43,912 nucleotides of DNA from an uncultured Pelagibacteraceae bacterium (GTDB lineage Bacteria; Pseudomonadota; Alphaproteobacteria; Pelagibacterales; Pelagibacteraceae): contig CACEEW010000009.1 of assembly GCA_902558705.1 (NCBI GenBank), forward strand, positions 1 to 43,912, written 5' to 3'. The notes under the pieces are model-generated. The model had not been told where the DNA came from. It did not search any database and saw only the letters and a list, made by a program, of their open reading frames with translations. Positions 35,514 through 43,240 of the stretch are shown here, in pieces. Numbering within the stretch: position 1 is the stretch's first letter; each line of letters begins with the position of its first letter. A program made the translations under genes and the position numbers.

Positions 35514-37011
35514 AAGTAAAAATAGTTTAAAATTTAAACAGACAAAATTAGCTATAATAGACATTGGATCAAACTCTATAAGAATGCTAATTTATGAAGA
35601 TTTCAGTTCTTCTCGTGTGCCTTTTTTTAATGAAAAAGCTGTTTGTGAACTTGGAAAAAATTTAGATAAATCGAAAAAACTTCACAGATCTGGTACTGAA
35701 TATGCTTTAAAAGTTTTAAAAAGATTTTCTGAAATTTTAAATGTTTCAAAAATCACAAATCTAAAGATTATTGCAACAGCAGTTATAAGAGAAGCAACTG
35801 ATACAAAACCTTTTATTGATGAAGTTGAAAAACTTTTTAAAACTAAGATTAATATATTATCAGGCGAAGAAGAAGCTACATACTCAGCTGAGGGAGTAAA
35901 AATAGGTTTTGAAAATGTTGATGGATTAGTTGCTGATCTAGGTGGGGGTAGTTTGGAGTTAGCCCGAGTTGAAAACAATATAGTAACAAATAAGACCTCT
36001 TTACCCGTTGGTGTCTTAAGATTAATGAATAATCCTATTGTTAAAAAAAGAAATTTAGCAAAATATATTAAAAAATTATTAAGAGATGAAAAATGGATCT
36101 CAAAAAAGAAGTTTAATAATTTATATTTAGTTGGAGGTACTTGGCGTGCATTATTTAAGTTACATCTTTTTCAAAATAATCATCCAGTACATATAATCCA
36201 TCAATATAGTATTGATAATAACGTTTTATCTAAGTTTGTTGAAAAAATTTCTTCTTTTAATAAATCCAAACTTAAAACAGTTGAGTATATTTCAAAATCT
36301 AGAACACCGTATTTACCTTATAGCTGTATTATACTTGATGAAATTATGAAAGTTTCAAATCCAAAAAATATAATTTGTTCTATCAGTGGTTTGCGAGAAG
36401 GATCTTTATCAATTGATTATTTTAAAGATGTAAAAGAATCTGAAATCTTTTATAAAGCACTTGAGAAGGTTGCGCAAAAAAGAGGTGATCTAGGATCAAA
36501 TTATAAAAAATATTATGAATTTATTCAGCCAGTTTTTGAGGGTAATGAGCACTTTAATAAGAAATTATTATATCTGGCATGTGTATTAAGTCATATGGAC
36601 TGGGGATTAGGAGCATTTCAAAAAGCTGAATTGGTATTTCAAGAAACGATAAATACTCCGTTACTCAGATTGACTCATAAAGAAAGAATACAATTAGCTT
36701 TGTCATGCTATTGGCGGTACTGTAGTATCAAGTATAATCCAAAGATGGAGTATCTAACTTTTTTGAATAATAATGAAATTTTTTCAAGCAAACAAGTTGG
36801 AGCAGCATTGAGATTTTCACAATCATTGACCTCGATATCTACGATATTTCTTGAAGAGTTTAAATTGTATAAAAGAGGTAATGCTGTATTTTTAAAAATT
36901 CCATCACAACATCAAGAAATAATCTCAAAACAAGTTACCAAAAGATTTAAAGCTCTTGCTAGAGAATTATTTTTAGAACCAAGAGTAATTTATTCTAATA
37001 ATTCAAAATAA
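35500..37011 (+). CDS. ppx: Exopolyphosphatase (Ppx/GppA family)
   Basis: Hydrolyses polyphosphate from the chain end, or pppGpp in GppA-type members. The N-terminal actin-like ATPase domain shows IDIGSNSIRMLIYE, SGEEEATYSAEGV and VADLGGGSLELARVE. The C-terminal part (from about residue 310) resembles the HD-type domain of longer Ppx proteins. The start is GTG at 35500, inside the ppk 3' end; the length is 503 aa. Cotranscription with ppk in the Pho neighbourhood favours a polyphosphate role over pppGpp hydrolysis. Confidence 0.9.
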   Translation: MEVIKSKNSLKFKQTKLAIIDIGSNSIRMLIYEDFSSSRVPFFNEKAVCELGKNLDKSKKLHRSGTEYALKVLKRFSEILNVSKITNLKIIATAVIREATDTKPFIDEVEKLFKTKINILSGEEEATYSAEGVKIGFENVDGLVADLGGGSLELARVENNIVTNKTSLPVGVLRLMNNPIVKKRNLAKYIKKLLRDEKWISKKKFNNLYLVGGTWRALFKLHLFQNNHPVHIIHQYSIDNNVLSKFVEKISSFNKSKLKTVEYISKSRTPYLPYSCIILDEIMKVSNPKNIICSISGLREGSLSIDYFKDVKESEIFYKALEKVAQKRGDLGSNYKKYYEFIQPVFEGNEHFNKKLLYLACVLSHMDWGLGAFQKAELVFQETINTPLLRLTHKERIQLALSCYWRYCSIKYNPKMEYLTFLNNNEIFSSKQVGAALRFSQSLTSISTIFLEEFKLYKRGNAVFLKIPSQHQEIISKQVTKRFKALARELFLEPRVIYSNNSK

Positions 37012-37027
37012 ACTTAAGTTAATTAAA

Positions 37028-37072
37028 CTTTAACAATAAGTAAATAATTTTGTAACTTAGTTAATCTATAAA
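37028..37072 (+). promoter_or_regulatory. PhoB-like promoter downstream of ppx
   Basis: CTTTAAC (37028-37034), AGTAAAT (37039-37045) and TTGTAAC (37050-37056) are spaced by four bases each, an exact 11-base period over three half-sites. After exactly ten bases comes TATAAA (37067-37072), a good -10. The expected start is near 37079. It points away from ppx into a region without an ORF. Confidence 0.65.
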
Positions 37073-37075
37073 GAC

Positions 37076-37179
37076 TTAACAAAATTTGAAATAAAATCAT
37101 TATTTTTCCCCGTTAAATTTTGTTAATTAACTACTTTCTCCCTTCTCTTAAACTAAGAAGGGGGAAAGACGATTTTTTT
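37076..37179 (+). ncRNA. Candidate phosphate-starvation small RNA
   Basis: The segment after the Pho-type promoter has no ORF but strong structure. TTAACAAAATTT (37076-37087) and AAATTTTGTTAA (37115-37126) form a perfect 12-pair stem around a 27-base loop containing TTTTTCCCC. A second hairpin pairs CTTTCTCCCTTCT (37134-37146) with AGAAGGGGGAAAG (37156-37168, one G-U pair), and seven T follow after a five-base gap. The product would be about 100 nt. An alternative is an ordinary terminator for ppx with a chance Pho-box match; existence as an RNA is untested. Confidence 0.5.
37134..37179 (+). terminator. Hairpin plus T-tract at the end of the candidate sRNA or ppx transcript
   Basis: A 13-pair stem (37134-37146 with 37156-37168) has a nine-base loop and is followed by GACGA and TTTTTTT (37173-37179). 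The five-base gap between stem and T-tract is longer than ideal, so termination efficiency is uncertain. Confidence 0.6.
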
Positions 37180-37183
37180 GATA

Positions 37184-37393
37184 TTAATTATTTATAGATG
37201 CAGGAGACTGCTTTGCATTTTTCTTAGCAAGCTTTTTTGCTTTTTTTTCTGCAACCTTTTTTTCTAAACCAGCAATTTTAATATTAACTTTTGACAATTT
37301 TTTTTCTTTAGCCGTAATTTTGTTTTTCAGTCTATCAATTGCTTTTAAAATTTTTGTTTTTTTCTTCTCATTTTTTTTTAATTTTTTTCCCAT
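37184..37393 (-). CDS. Small lysine-rich coiled-coil protein
   Basis: Unrecognised 69 aa protein, very rich in Lys and Ala (MGKKLKKNEKKKTKILKAI...), with a heptad-like helical pattern (IDRLKNKITAKEKKLSKVNIKIAGLEKKV) and a short uncharged tail. The frame also allows a start 12 bases earlier at 37405, but GGAGGT sits four to five bases before the inner ATG, which decides for 37393. The charge suggests nucleic-acid or ribosome binding, without further evidence. It is transcribed toward the candidate sRNA hairpin. Confidence 0.65.
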   Translation of the reverse strand: MGKKLKKNEKKKTKILKAIDRLKNKITAKEKKLSKVNIKIAGLEKKVAEKKAKKLAKKNAKQSPASINN

Positions 37394-37472
37394 CTCTACC
37401 TCCAAATTTTTAGATGATTAATTTAATCACATAATTTATAAATCTGAAAGTTAATTTAATACAACCTGTAGT

Positions 37473-37964
37473 TTATTGATTTTTAAGATTTGTTATTAGA
37501 TATAAAAACATTGCTATATGAGAACTATTATTAAATTTTTGATTTAATATTAATTTAAATATGTCTCTTTGATTAAAAAGATGAATTCTAATACCTTGTT
37601 CTGGTTTCGAAATTTTAATTAAGTCTTCTGTGTAATAACCAGTAATTTTAGTAGTTAGTCTTCCAGGTTCAGTATAAAAAGTTATTATTTTACTCAATTT
37701 TGATCTTGATCTATATCCTGTTTCTTCTCTTAATTCCTTATATGCTGATTGCAGAGTTGTTTCCTTTTTTTCCACTATGCCAGAAGGAAACTCGTAATTA
37801 ATTTTATTAATTGGAACTCTTTTTTGGGAAACTACTACATATTTGTCTTTAATCTTAGGTATTACTAATGAAAGATTAGAAGTTTTAAGATAATGATAAA
37901 ACTCTTTTTTTTTAAATTTTTTGTTAATTAAACTTATTCGATTGGTAAGTTTTATATTTTTCAA
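37473..37964 (-). CDS. NUDIX hydrolase
   Basis: Hydrolase of nucleoside diphosphates linked to another moiety. The NUDIX box runs from G62 to Y84 (GIVEKKETTLQSAYKELREE then TGY) and matches GX5EX7REUXEEXGU, except that the first Arg is K76; the metal-binding EE pair is E80/E81. The sequence before it (VVVSQKRVPINKINYEFPSG) resembles ADP-ribose pyrophosphatases. At 163 aa it is a single domain. Its start overlaps the aquaporin stop by four bases (ATGA), making it the last gene of the arsenic operon; whether it has any arsenic or phosphate role is unknown. Confidence 0.85.
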   Translation of the reverse strand: MKNIKLTNRISLINKKFKKKEFYHYLKTSNLSLVIPKIKDKYVVVSQKRVPINKINYEFPSGIVEKKETTLQSAYKELREETGYRSRSKLSKIITFYTEPGRLTTKITGYYTEDLIKISKPEQGIRIHLFNQRDIFKLILNQKFNNSSHIAMFLYLITNLKNQ

Positions 37965-38620
37965 TTTTTTTCTAAAAATAACTTTTTAACAATAAGTACA
38001 GCAATTAACATTCCAATAAGCTCAGCTAAAATATAATAAGGAGTATTTAAATAACTAATACCAGTAAATGACTCTGTAAATGTTCTAGCAATTGCAACAG
38101 CTGGATTTGCAAAAGAAGTTGAAGAAGTAAACCAATAACCAGCAGTAATATAAAGACCAACACTAGCAGCAACAGTAATTTTACCTGACTTCATTGAACC
38201 AAAAATTATCACTATAAGTCCTAATGTTGCTATTACCTCAGATGTAAATATATAAATTCCATCTCTTGATTTAGTAGATAATTCATAAATTTCATGTTCA
38301 AAAAAGAAATTGGCTAAACCAACACCAATTAAGCAACCAACCAATTGAGCAATAATATAGTAGGGTAATAGTTTCTTTTTTAATTTGCCTGTTATTGCCA
38401 TTGCGATACTTACAAATGGATTAAAGTGAGCTCCTGATACATCAGCAAATACTGTAATAAGGACAAATAAACCTGCTCCTGTTGCTATTGTGTTTGCAAT
38501 TAACATCACAGCAACGTCATTGGTTAAGTTTTCAGCCATTAAACCTGAACCAACAATAATCATTACTAAAAAACAACTGCCTAATAGTTCAGCAAGAAAA
38601 TAACGACTTTTATTTTTCAT
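37961..38620 (-). CDS. MIP-family aquaporin, likely arsenite channel (AqpS type)
   Basis: Six-helix channel of the major intrinsic protein family, 219 aa. The two half-helix motifs are N67-P68-F69 (in SGAHFNPFVSIA) and N172-P173-A174 (in SFANPAVAIAR); the first departs from canonical NPA. Overlap with arsC by 11 bases points to the AqpS/ArsC pathway known in rhizobia, where ArsC reduces arsenate and arsenite leaves down its gradient through the channel. No arsR, arsB or acr3 gene is present nearby. Solute specificity is inferred from position. Confidence 0.85.
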   Translation of the reverse strand: MKNKSRYFLAELLGSCFLVMIIVGSGLMAENLTNDVAVMLIANTIATGAGLFVLITVFADVSGAHFNPFVSIAMAITGKLKKKLLPYYIIAQLVGCLIGVGLANFFFEHEIYELSTKSRDGIYIFTSEVIATLGLIVIIFGSMKSGKITVAASVGLYITAGYWFTSSTSFANPAVAIARTFTESFTGISYLNTPYYILAELIGMLIAVLIVKKLFLEKN

Positions 38621-39041
38621 TAAGTAATTCCTTTATATTTTTATTAATATGGTTAAAAACTTTTTCAATTATTTCATCTTTTTTATTTAAATCATTTGTT
38701 TCATTAAGTAATTTAACAGGATCCTCTATGTCCCAATGAATTATCTGATCTTTATTTGGCCAAATAGGGCAGACTTCGTTATTGGCATTATTACAAACTG
38801 TAATCACGTAATCCATTTTAATTTGATTATTAACGAACTCATTAAAATTTTTAGATCTATAATTTGAAAGATCATAATGTTTTGATAATAAATAATTCTT
38901 CACATCTTCATTAATTTTTCCTGTTGGATTACTCCCAGCACTAAAACCTTTATACATATCGTCATACTCGTTATTTATTATACTTTCAGCAATAATACTT
39001 CTTGCTGAATTACCTGTACATACGAACAAAACATTCTTCAT
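38610..39041 (-). CDS. arsC: Arsenate reductase, low-molecular-weight phosphatase type
   Basis: Reduces arsenate, which enters with phosphate through Pst-type transporters, to arsenite. The catalytic loop is C8-TGNSA-R14-S near the N-terminus. Further cysteines C82 and C90 (VCNNANNEVCP) fit the disulfide relay of thioredoxin-coupled ArsC, and D106-P107 gives the general acid. Length 143 aa. The downstream aquaporin overlaps by 11 bases, and the upstream membrane-protein gene ends zero bases away. A PhoB-like box precedes the operon. Confidence 0.92.
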   Translation of the reverse strand: MKNVLFVCTGNSARSIIAESIINNEYDDMYKGFSAGSNPTGKINEDVKNYLLSKHYDLSNYRSKNFNEFVNNQIKMDYVITVCNNANNEVCPIWPNKDQIIHWDIEDPVKLLNETNDLNKKDEIIEKVFNHINKNIKELLNEK

Positions 39042-39263
39042 TTAAAAAATAACTTTATAAATACCAATTACAAACAATGGAATTTGTAATCCAAAGTTAG
39101 TTAATATCGCTTTATCTTTGCTAACAAATCCTGCAATGGTCCATCCAACAACTCCCAATCCATGAAAATATATATTTAATGGATATATATTTAAATTTGT
39201 AAGAAGTATTCCTACTAAAACTAAAAACGTACTGATCCACTTTAGATATTTTTTTATAAACAT
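39042..39263 (-). CDS. Small membrane protein, first gene of the arsenic operon
   Basis: 73 aa, very hydrophobic, with two to three membrane segments (ISTFLVLVGILLTNL, IYFHGLGVVGWTIAGF, ILTNFGLQIPLFVIGIYKV). I do not recognise a function. It begins just after AAAGGGAAA, a plausible ribosome-binding site, and ends directly against arsC, so it is co-transcribed. Small proteins of this kind occur widely as conserved unknowns. Confidence 0.75.
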   Translation of the reverse strand: MFIKKYLKWISTFLVLVGILLTNLNIYPLNIYFHGLGVVGWTIAGFVSKDKAILTNFGLQIPLFVIGIYKVIF

Positions 39264-39281
39264 AAAATTTCCCTTTATTTG

Positions 39282-39315
39282 ATATTATTTCAGTTATGTT
39301 AAGAATTTATTACAG
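39282..39315 (-). promoter_or_regulatory. PhoB-like promoter of the arsenic operon
   Basis: Read on the minus strand, CTGTAAT (39315-39309) and TCTTAAC (39304-39298) are separated by AAAT, an 11-base period. Exactly ten bases on is TATAAT-like TAATAT (39287-39282). A third partial half-site (CTGAAAT) follows the second at the same period. A start near 39275 gives a short leader to the gene beginning at 39263. Confidence 0.55.
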
Positions 39316-39333
39316 TTTAAAGGAAAAATAATC

Positions 39334-40065
39334 TTATTTTTTGTCTTCCCAATCAAATCTTGGAAAAGAATCAAAAATTTTAAATATGCCGTCCGACCAT
39401 TGATCACAGACCTTAGAATATTCAGTATCGGTAATATTCAGGCACTTTTGTGAGGCAATTTTATATTCATCTTTTTTATAGACAGCAAAATCAATAGGAG
39501 GGCCAACTGTTAAATCACTTTTTAAAGTTGAGTCCATTGAAATCAAAGCACATCTTGATGCATCACCAATAGACACACTCGGTTTTATAACTCTATCTAA
39601 AATAGGTTTACCGTATTTTACTTCACCAATAACTAGATAAGGTTTGCTATCAGCTGGCTTAATATAATTTCCTTGCGAATATATTAAGTACAATTCTAAT
39701 GGTTGGCCTTTAATTTGACCACCAACTAAGAATGAGGAACCTAATAAAACTGTATCGGTATTTATTCCTTTAGGAGCTGAATGTTCTATATTTAAAGATC
39801 CTATATATGATGCAATTTGATCAAAATCTTTACAGGTATTTAAATTCATTATCCCACTATCGCTTTTAAGATCTTTTTCAATAGATTTATATACTGCTTG
39901 AGATGTACCTAAGTTTCCAGAAGTAACTATAATGACACTTCTATCACCAACATCATGAACAAACATTTTTGAATATATATTGACATTATCTAATCCAGCA
40001 TTTGTTCTAGAGTCTGAGGCAAATACAATTCCGTCTTGAGCTTTAATGCCAACACAATAAGTCAT
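39334..40065 (-). CDS. Anbu proteasome-like peptidase
   Basis: Self-compartmentalising threonine-peptidase relative (Anbu, also called bacterial proteasome homologue), 243 aa. The N-terminus MTYCVGIKAQDGIVFASDSR places Thr2 as nucleophile after Met removal, with D18 and K33 (YSKMF) as the other core residues of the Ntn-hydrolase proteasome family. Anbu genes usually occur with a circularly permuted ATP-grasp protein, an alpha-E protein and a transglutaminase-like protein. Here only the ATP-grasp gene is present, divergent across 107 bases. Substrate is unknown. Confidence 0.88.
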   Translation of the reverse strand: MTYCVGIKAQDGIVFASDSRTNAGLDNVNIYSKMFVHDVGDRSVIIVTSGNLGTSQAVYKSIEKDLKSDSGIMNLNTCKDFDQIASYIGSLNIEHSAPKGINTDTVLLGSSFLVGGQIKGQPLELYLIYSQGNYIKPADSKPYLVIGEVKYGKPILDRVIKPSVSIGDASRCALISMDSTLKSDLTVGPPIDFAVYKKDEYKIASQKCLNITDTEYSKVCDQWSDGIFKIFDSFPRFDWEDKK

Positions 40066-40139
40066 AATACTATTAATAATTATTAATTAATTAACATATA
40101 ATTAAATTCAAGCATAGCTGATATAACTATATCGCAATT

Positions 40140-40167
40140 GATTGTTTACCTTAATTATTAAACAATC
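40140..40167. promoter_or_regulatory. Inverted repeat before the ATP-grasp gene
   Basis: GATTGTTTA (40140-40148) and TAAACAATC (40159-40167) are perfect nine-base inverted repeats around a ten-base centre, ending five bases before the start codon at 40173. It could be an operator or a leader hairpin covering the translation start; no ribosome-binding site is visible. Confidence 0.4.
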
Positions 40168-40172
40168 TTTAG

Positions 40173-41615
40173 ATGAGCGGGAAACTTTGGGATAATTACA
40201 ATGCCACTAAAGCATATGATGGTTATTTTACCAATGAAAATAAATTAAGAAAACATGCCGTTATAATTTCAAATATTTTAGAAAGATATGGAAAAGATAA
40301 ACTTCAAGAAATTGAAAAAAATTGCCAAAGCACAATAAGCGCTAGAGGTATAAATTTTAGAGTTTATGCTGCTAATAATAGGGCAGAGGAAAAGAAGTGG
40401 CCATTAGATATTATTCCAAGAATCATTCCTAAATCACAATGGAACAAGGTAACTAAAGGTCTAAAGCAAAGAGTTAAAGCCTTAAATTTATTTATTGATG
40501 ACGTTTATAATCAAAAAAAAATTTTTAAAGATAATGTCATACCTAGAGAAATTATTTTTGACTCACCATATTATGTAAAAGAATGTGAAGGATTTTCACC
40601 TAAATATAAATCCTGGGCAAATATATCTGGAGTAGATTTAATTAGGAATAAAAATGGAGACTATTTGGTACTTGAAGATAATCTTAGAGTACCCTCAGGT
40701 GTTTCTTATATGCTTGAGAACAGAATGGTTATGAGAGATGTCTTTCCTGAACTTTTTACAAGATATAAAGTTGCATCAATACATCAATACACCAACAAAC
40801 TTTTTAATTGTATGAACGAATGTATACCTAAAAAAACTGCTCATCCCCACATGGTAGTATTAACGCCAGGTATTTATAATTCTGCTTATTTTGAACATTC
40901 TTTTTTAGCTGAACAAATGGGTATTGCATTAGTAGAGGGAAAAGATCTTTTTGTTGAAAATGATAACGTTTATATGAAAACTGTAAAAGGTCCTTTGAAA
41001 GTTGATTGTATTTACAGAAGACTAGACGATAATTTCTTAGACCCAAAAGCCTTCAATAAAGACTCCGTTATTGGTGTTCCAGGTTTGTTTAAATGCTGGT
41101 TGAAAAAAAATGTGGGTATTATTAATGCAGTGGGTACAGGTGTAGCCGATGACAAGGTTGTTTATTCATACGTAAATAGAATGATAGTTTATTATTTAGG
41201 AGAACAACCCATCTTAAATCAAGTCGAGACTTATTTGTGTCATGATGAAAGTCAAAAGAAATATGTTTTAGAAAATCTATCTAAATTAGTTGTAAAGCCT
41301 GCTAATGCATCTGGTGGATATGGAATAATGATTGGTCCAAAAGCTTCTTCAAAGGAAAGAGAGGAGGTGGCGGAGAAGATTAAGAAAAGCCCAAGAGAAT
41401 ATATTGCTCAACCTTTAGAAACATTATCAACAGCTCCAACAATTACAGAAAAAAATATAGAGCCTAGACACTTAGATTTAAGACCATTTGTTTTAAGTGG
41501 TAAAACTAATTATGTAACAACTGGCGGTCTAACTAGGGTTGCTCTTAGAAAAGGAAGTACAATTGTAAATAGTTCACAAGGTGGTGGATCGAAAGATACT
41601 TTAATAGTTGATTAA
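40173..41615 (+). CDS. Circularly permuted ATP-grasp type 2 protein
   Basis: Member of the cp-ATP-grasp family (DUF404/DUF407, COG2308), predicted to form an amide or peptide bond on an unknown target. At 480 aa it is full length. Family segments are NYNATKAYDGYF at the N-terminus, LEDNLRVPSGVSYMLENR, DCIYRRLDDNFLDP, KPANASGGYGIMIGP and the end TTGGLTRVALRKGSTIVNSSQGGGSKDT. It is divergent from the Anbu gene. No alpha-E gene (usually the next gene) follows, since the strand switches 46 bases after the stop. Confidence 0.88.
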   Translation: MSGKLWDNYNATKAYDGYFTNENKLRKHAVIISNILERYGKDKLQEIEKNCQSTISARGINFRVYAANNRAEEKKWPLDIIPRIIPKSQWNKVTKGLKQRVKALNLFIDDVYNQKKIFKDNVIPREIIFDSPYYVKECEGFSPKYKSWANISGVDLIRNKNGDYLVLEDNLRVPSGVSYMLENRMVMRDVFPELFTRYKVASIHQYTNKLFNCMNECIPKKTAHPHMVVLTPGIYNSAYFEHSFLAEQMGIALVEGKDLFVENDNVYMKTVKGPLKVDCIYRRLDDNFLDPKAFNKDSVIGVPGLFKCWLKKNVGIINAVGTGVADDKVVYSYVNRMIVYYLGEQPILNQVETYLCHDESQKKYVLENLSKLVVKPANASGGYGIMIGPKASSKEREEVAEKIKKSPREYIAQPLETLSTAPTITEKNIEPRHLDLRPFVLSGKTNYVTTGGLTRVALRKGSTIVNSSQGGGSKDTLIVD

Positions 41616-41661
41616 CTTTTATTAAATATTATTTGCATGAGTTTATTAGAGAGTAACTATA

Positions 41662-42000
41662 TTAAAGAAAATTAGTTATGTATTTATGAATAAAAAAACC
41701 AATAATTAACAAACCTAATCCCGCACCATATATCAAGAAAAAATTCATATTTAAAGATTTTGAAAAAAAGAAAGGTAAAAAAAATAAATAACTTACAGGT
41801 ACTGCAATTAATATACTTTTGGTGAAAAGAACTGTTTTTTCAATATCATTATGCTCGTAGTACGACAAAGCAATAGCTATTAGTGATACAAGAGGTAAAG
41901 CAATAATAAAACCTGCAAGCCTTGGATTTTGACCTGAAAGCCAGCTAGCAAAGGCTATTATTATTGCAGCTAGCAATATTTTTAAAGAAAAAAATATCAT
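41662..42000 (-). CDS. Small four-helix membrane protein, DUF3147-like
   Basis: 112 aa from the ATG at 42000, which lies 13 bases after the zur stop. The frame is open to 42054 but would then overlap zur by 41 bases with a polar extension that adds nothing recognisable. It has four membrane segments: SLKILLAAIIIAFASWL, LAGFIIALPLVSLIAIALSYY, SILIAVPVSYLFFLPFFF and FFLIYGAGLGLLIIGFFI. The GFIIALPLVS segment resembles the GlpM/DUF3147 family. It may be co-transcribed with zur; function is unknown. Confidence 0.65.
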   Translation of the reverse strand: MIFFSLKILLAAIIIAFASWLSGQNPRLAGFIIALPLVSLIAIALSYYEHNDIEKTVLFTKSILIAVPVSYLFFLPFFFSKSLNMNFFLIYGAGLGLLIIGFFIHKYITNFL

Positions 42001-42013
42001 TAATGATATGACT

Positions 42014-42421
42014 TTATTTGAGCGTACACTTTTTGCATAAACCAAAAAACTCAAGATTGTATTTACTATATTTCATACCATCTTTGTCTTTGAAATTAGC
42101 TAAGTATTTGGAAAGACCTGCGCTACTTATTTCTGTTACTTTTTCACAAATTTCGCATATTGAAAAGGCAGTAGCTTTAGCTACCTGACAACTTGAATTA
42201 TGACAGGCAATAAAGGCATTTCGACTTTCAATTTTGTGAATTTTTCCTATCTCAACTAATTTATCTAGTGCCCGATAAACTTGTAGTGGAGCCTTAATAC
42301 CTTTTTTTTGAACGTTAAAAAGTATTGAATAAGCTTTCATTGGTTCAGAAGATTTATCAATTAAATCAAAAATAATTTGCTGATTTTTTGTAAGAGCGTG
42401 TTCTTTATGCATTTTACTCAT
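42014..42421 (-). CDS. zur: Zinc uptake regulator, Fur family
   Basis: Fur-family repressor, 135 aa. The N-terminal winged helix spans ALTKNQQIIFDLIDKSS to LQVYRALDKLVEIGKIHKI. The C-terminal dimerisation part carries the structural zinc cysteines in ICEICEKV and LCKKC, and a metal-sensing ACHNSSC segment. Placement directly after znuB supports Zur (zinc) rather than Fur (iron). It begins 15 bases downstream of znuB and would autoregulate with the zinc transporter if cotranscribed. Confidence 0.88.
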   Translation of the reverse strand: MSKMHKEHALTKNQQIIFDLIDKSSEPMKAYSILFNVQKKGIKAPLQVYRALDKLVEIGKIHKIESRNAFIACHNSSCQVAKATAFSICEICEKVTEISSAGLSKYLANFKDKDGMKYSKYNLEFFGLCKKCTLK

Positions 42422-42436
42422 TCTACTGATTCTCCA

Positions 42437-43240
42437 TTAGTTTTTCAATTTAATCGTTTGTTTTATTTTAAATAATGAAATCACAAATAAAAATAAAGCA
42501 GCAGCTATAATTGAAGGTCCAGACGGGGTATTAAATTCTAATGAAGAAAATAATCCAATGATAACTGATAATAATCCTCCGATAATTGAATAAATTATCA
42601 TTTTTTGTGGGCTGTCAGAAATATTTCGTGCCATTGCTGCTGGTATGATTAACATTCCAGTAATTAACAATAATCCAACCATTTTGATTGATATAGCAAT
42701 TATGGCCGCCATTAATATTGTGAAAATAGCTTTTGCTCTATCAGGATTTAAACCTTCTGCTTCAGCTAATTCGTAATTAACTGTTGATGCAAATAATCCT
42801 TTCCATATTAATCTTAATATTAATAAAATTAATGCTCCACCAATCCATATAATATATAAATCATCTATTGTTACAGCCAGGATATCTCCAAATAACAATC
42901 CCATCACATCAAACCTAATAAATGTTAAAAAACCAATAACAACAAGTCCAACAGCTAGTGATGAGTGTGCTAAAAGACCAAGCAAAGCATCACCTGGTAG
43001 ATTAGTTCGATTTTGGAGTTGAACTAAAATTAATGCTATTAAAGATGAAATTATAAATACGGATAAAGCAATATTAAATTCTATTGAATATGCAATAGTC
43101 ACACCCAGTAAGGCTGAATGAGCTAGTGTATCACCAAAATAAGATAATCTTCTCCAAACCACAAAACAACCAATAGGTCCTGTAACAAACGCAACTCCAA
43201 GTCCTGCAACAAGTGCTCTTATAAAAAAATCATCAAACAT
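42437..43240 (-). CDS. znuB: Zinc ABC transporter permease ZnuB
   Basis: Inner-membrane permease of the zinc/manganese ABC-3 family, 267 aa with about eight membrane segments. Typical sequences are FIRALVAGLGVAFVTGPIGCFVVWRRLSYFGDTLAHSALLG at the N-terminus and LLLITGMLIIPAAMARN late in the chain. The start at 43240 directly abuts the znuC stop. Zinc specificity is taken from the neighbouring zur gene and from similarity to ZnuB. Confidence 0.92.
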   Translation of the reverse strand: MFDDFFIRALVAGLGVAFVTGPIGCFVVWRRLSYFGDTLAHSALLGVTIAYSIEFNIALSVFIISSLIALILVQLQNRTNLPGDALLGLLAHSSLAVGLVVIGFLTFIRFDVMGLLFGDILAVTIDDLYIIWIGGALILLILRLIWKGLFASTVNYELAEAEGLNPDRAKAIFTILMAAIIAISIKMVGLLLITGMLIIPAAMARNISDSPQKMIIYSIIGGLLSVIIGLFSSLEFNTPSGPSIIAAALFLFVISLFKIKQTIKLKN

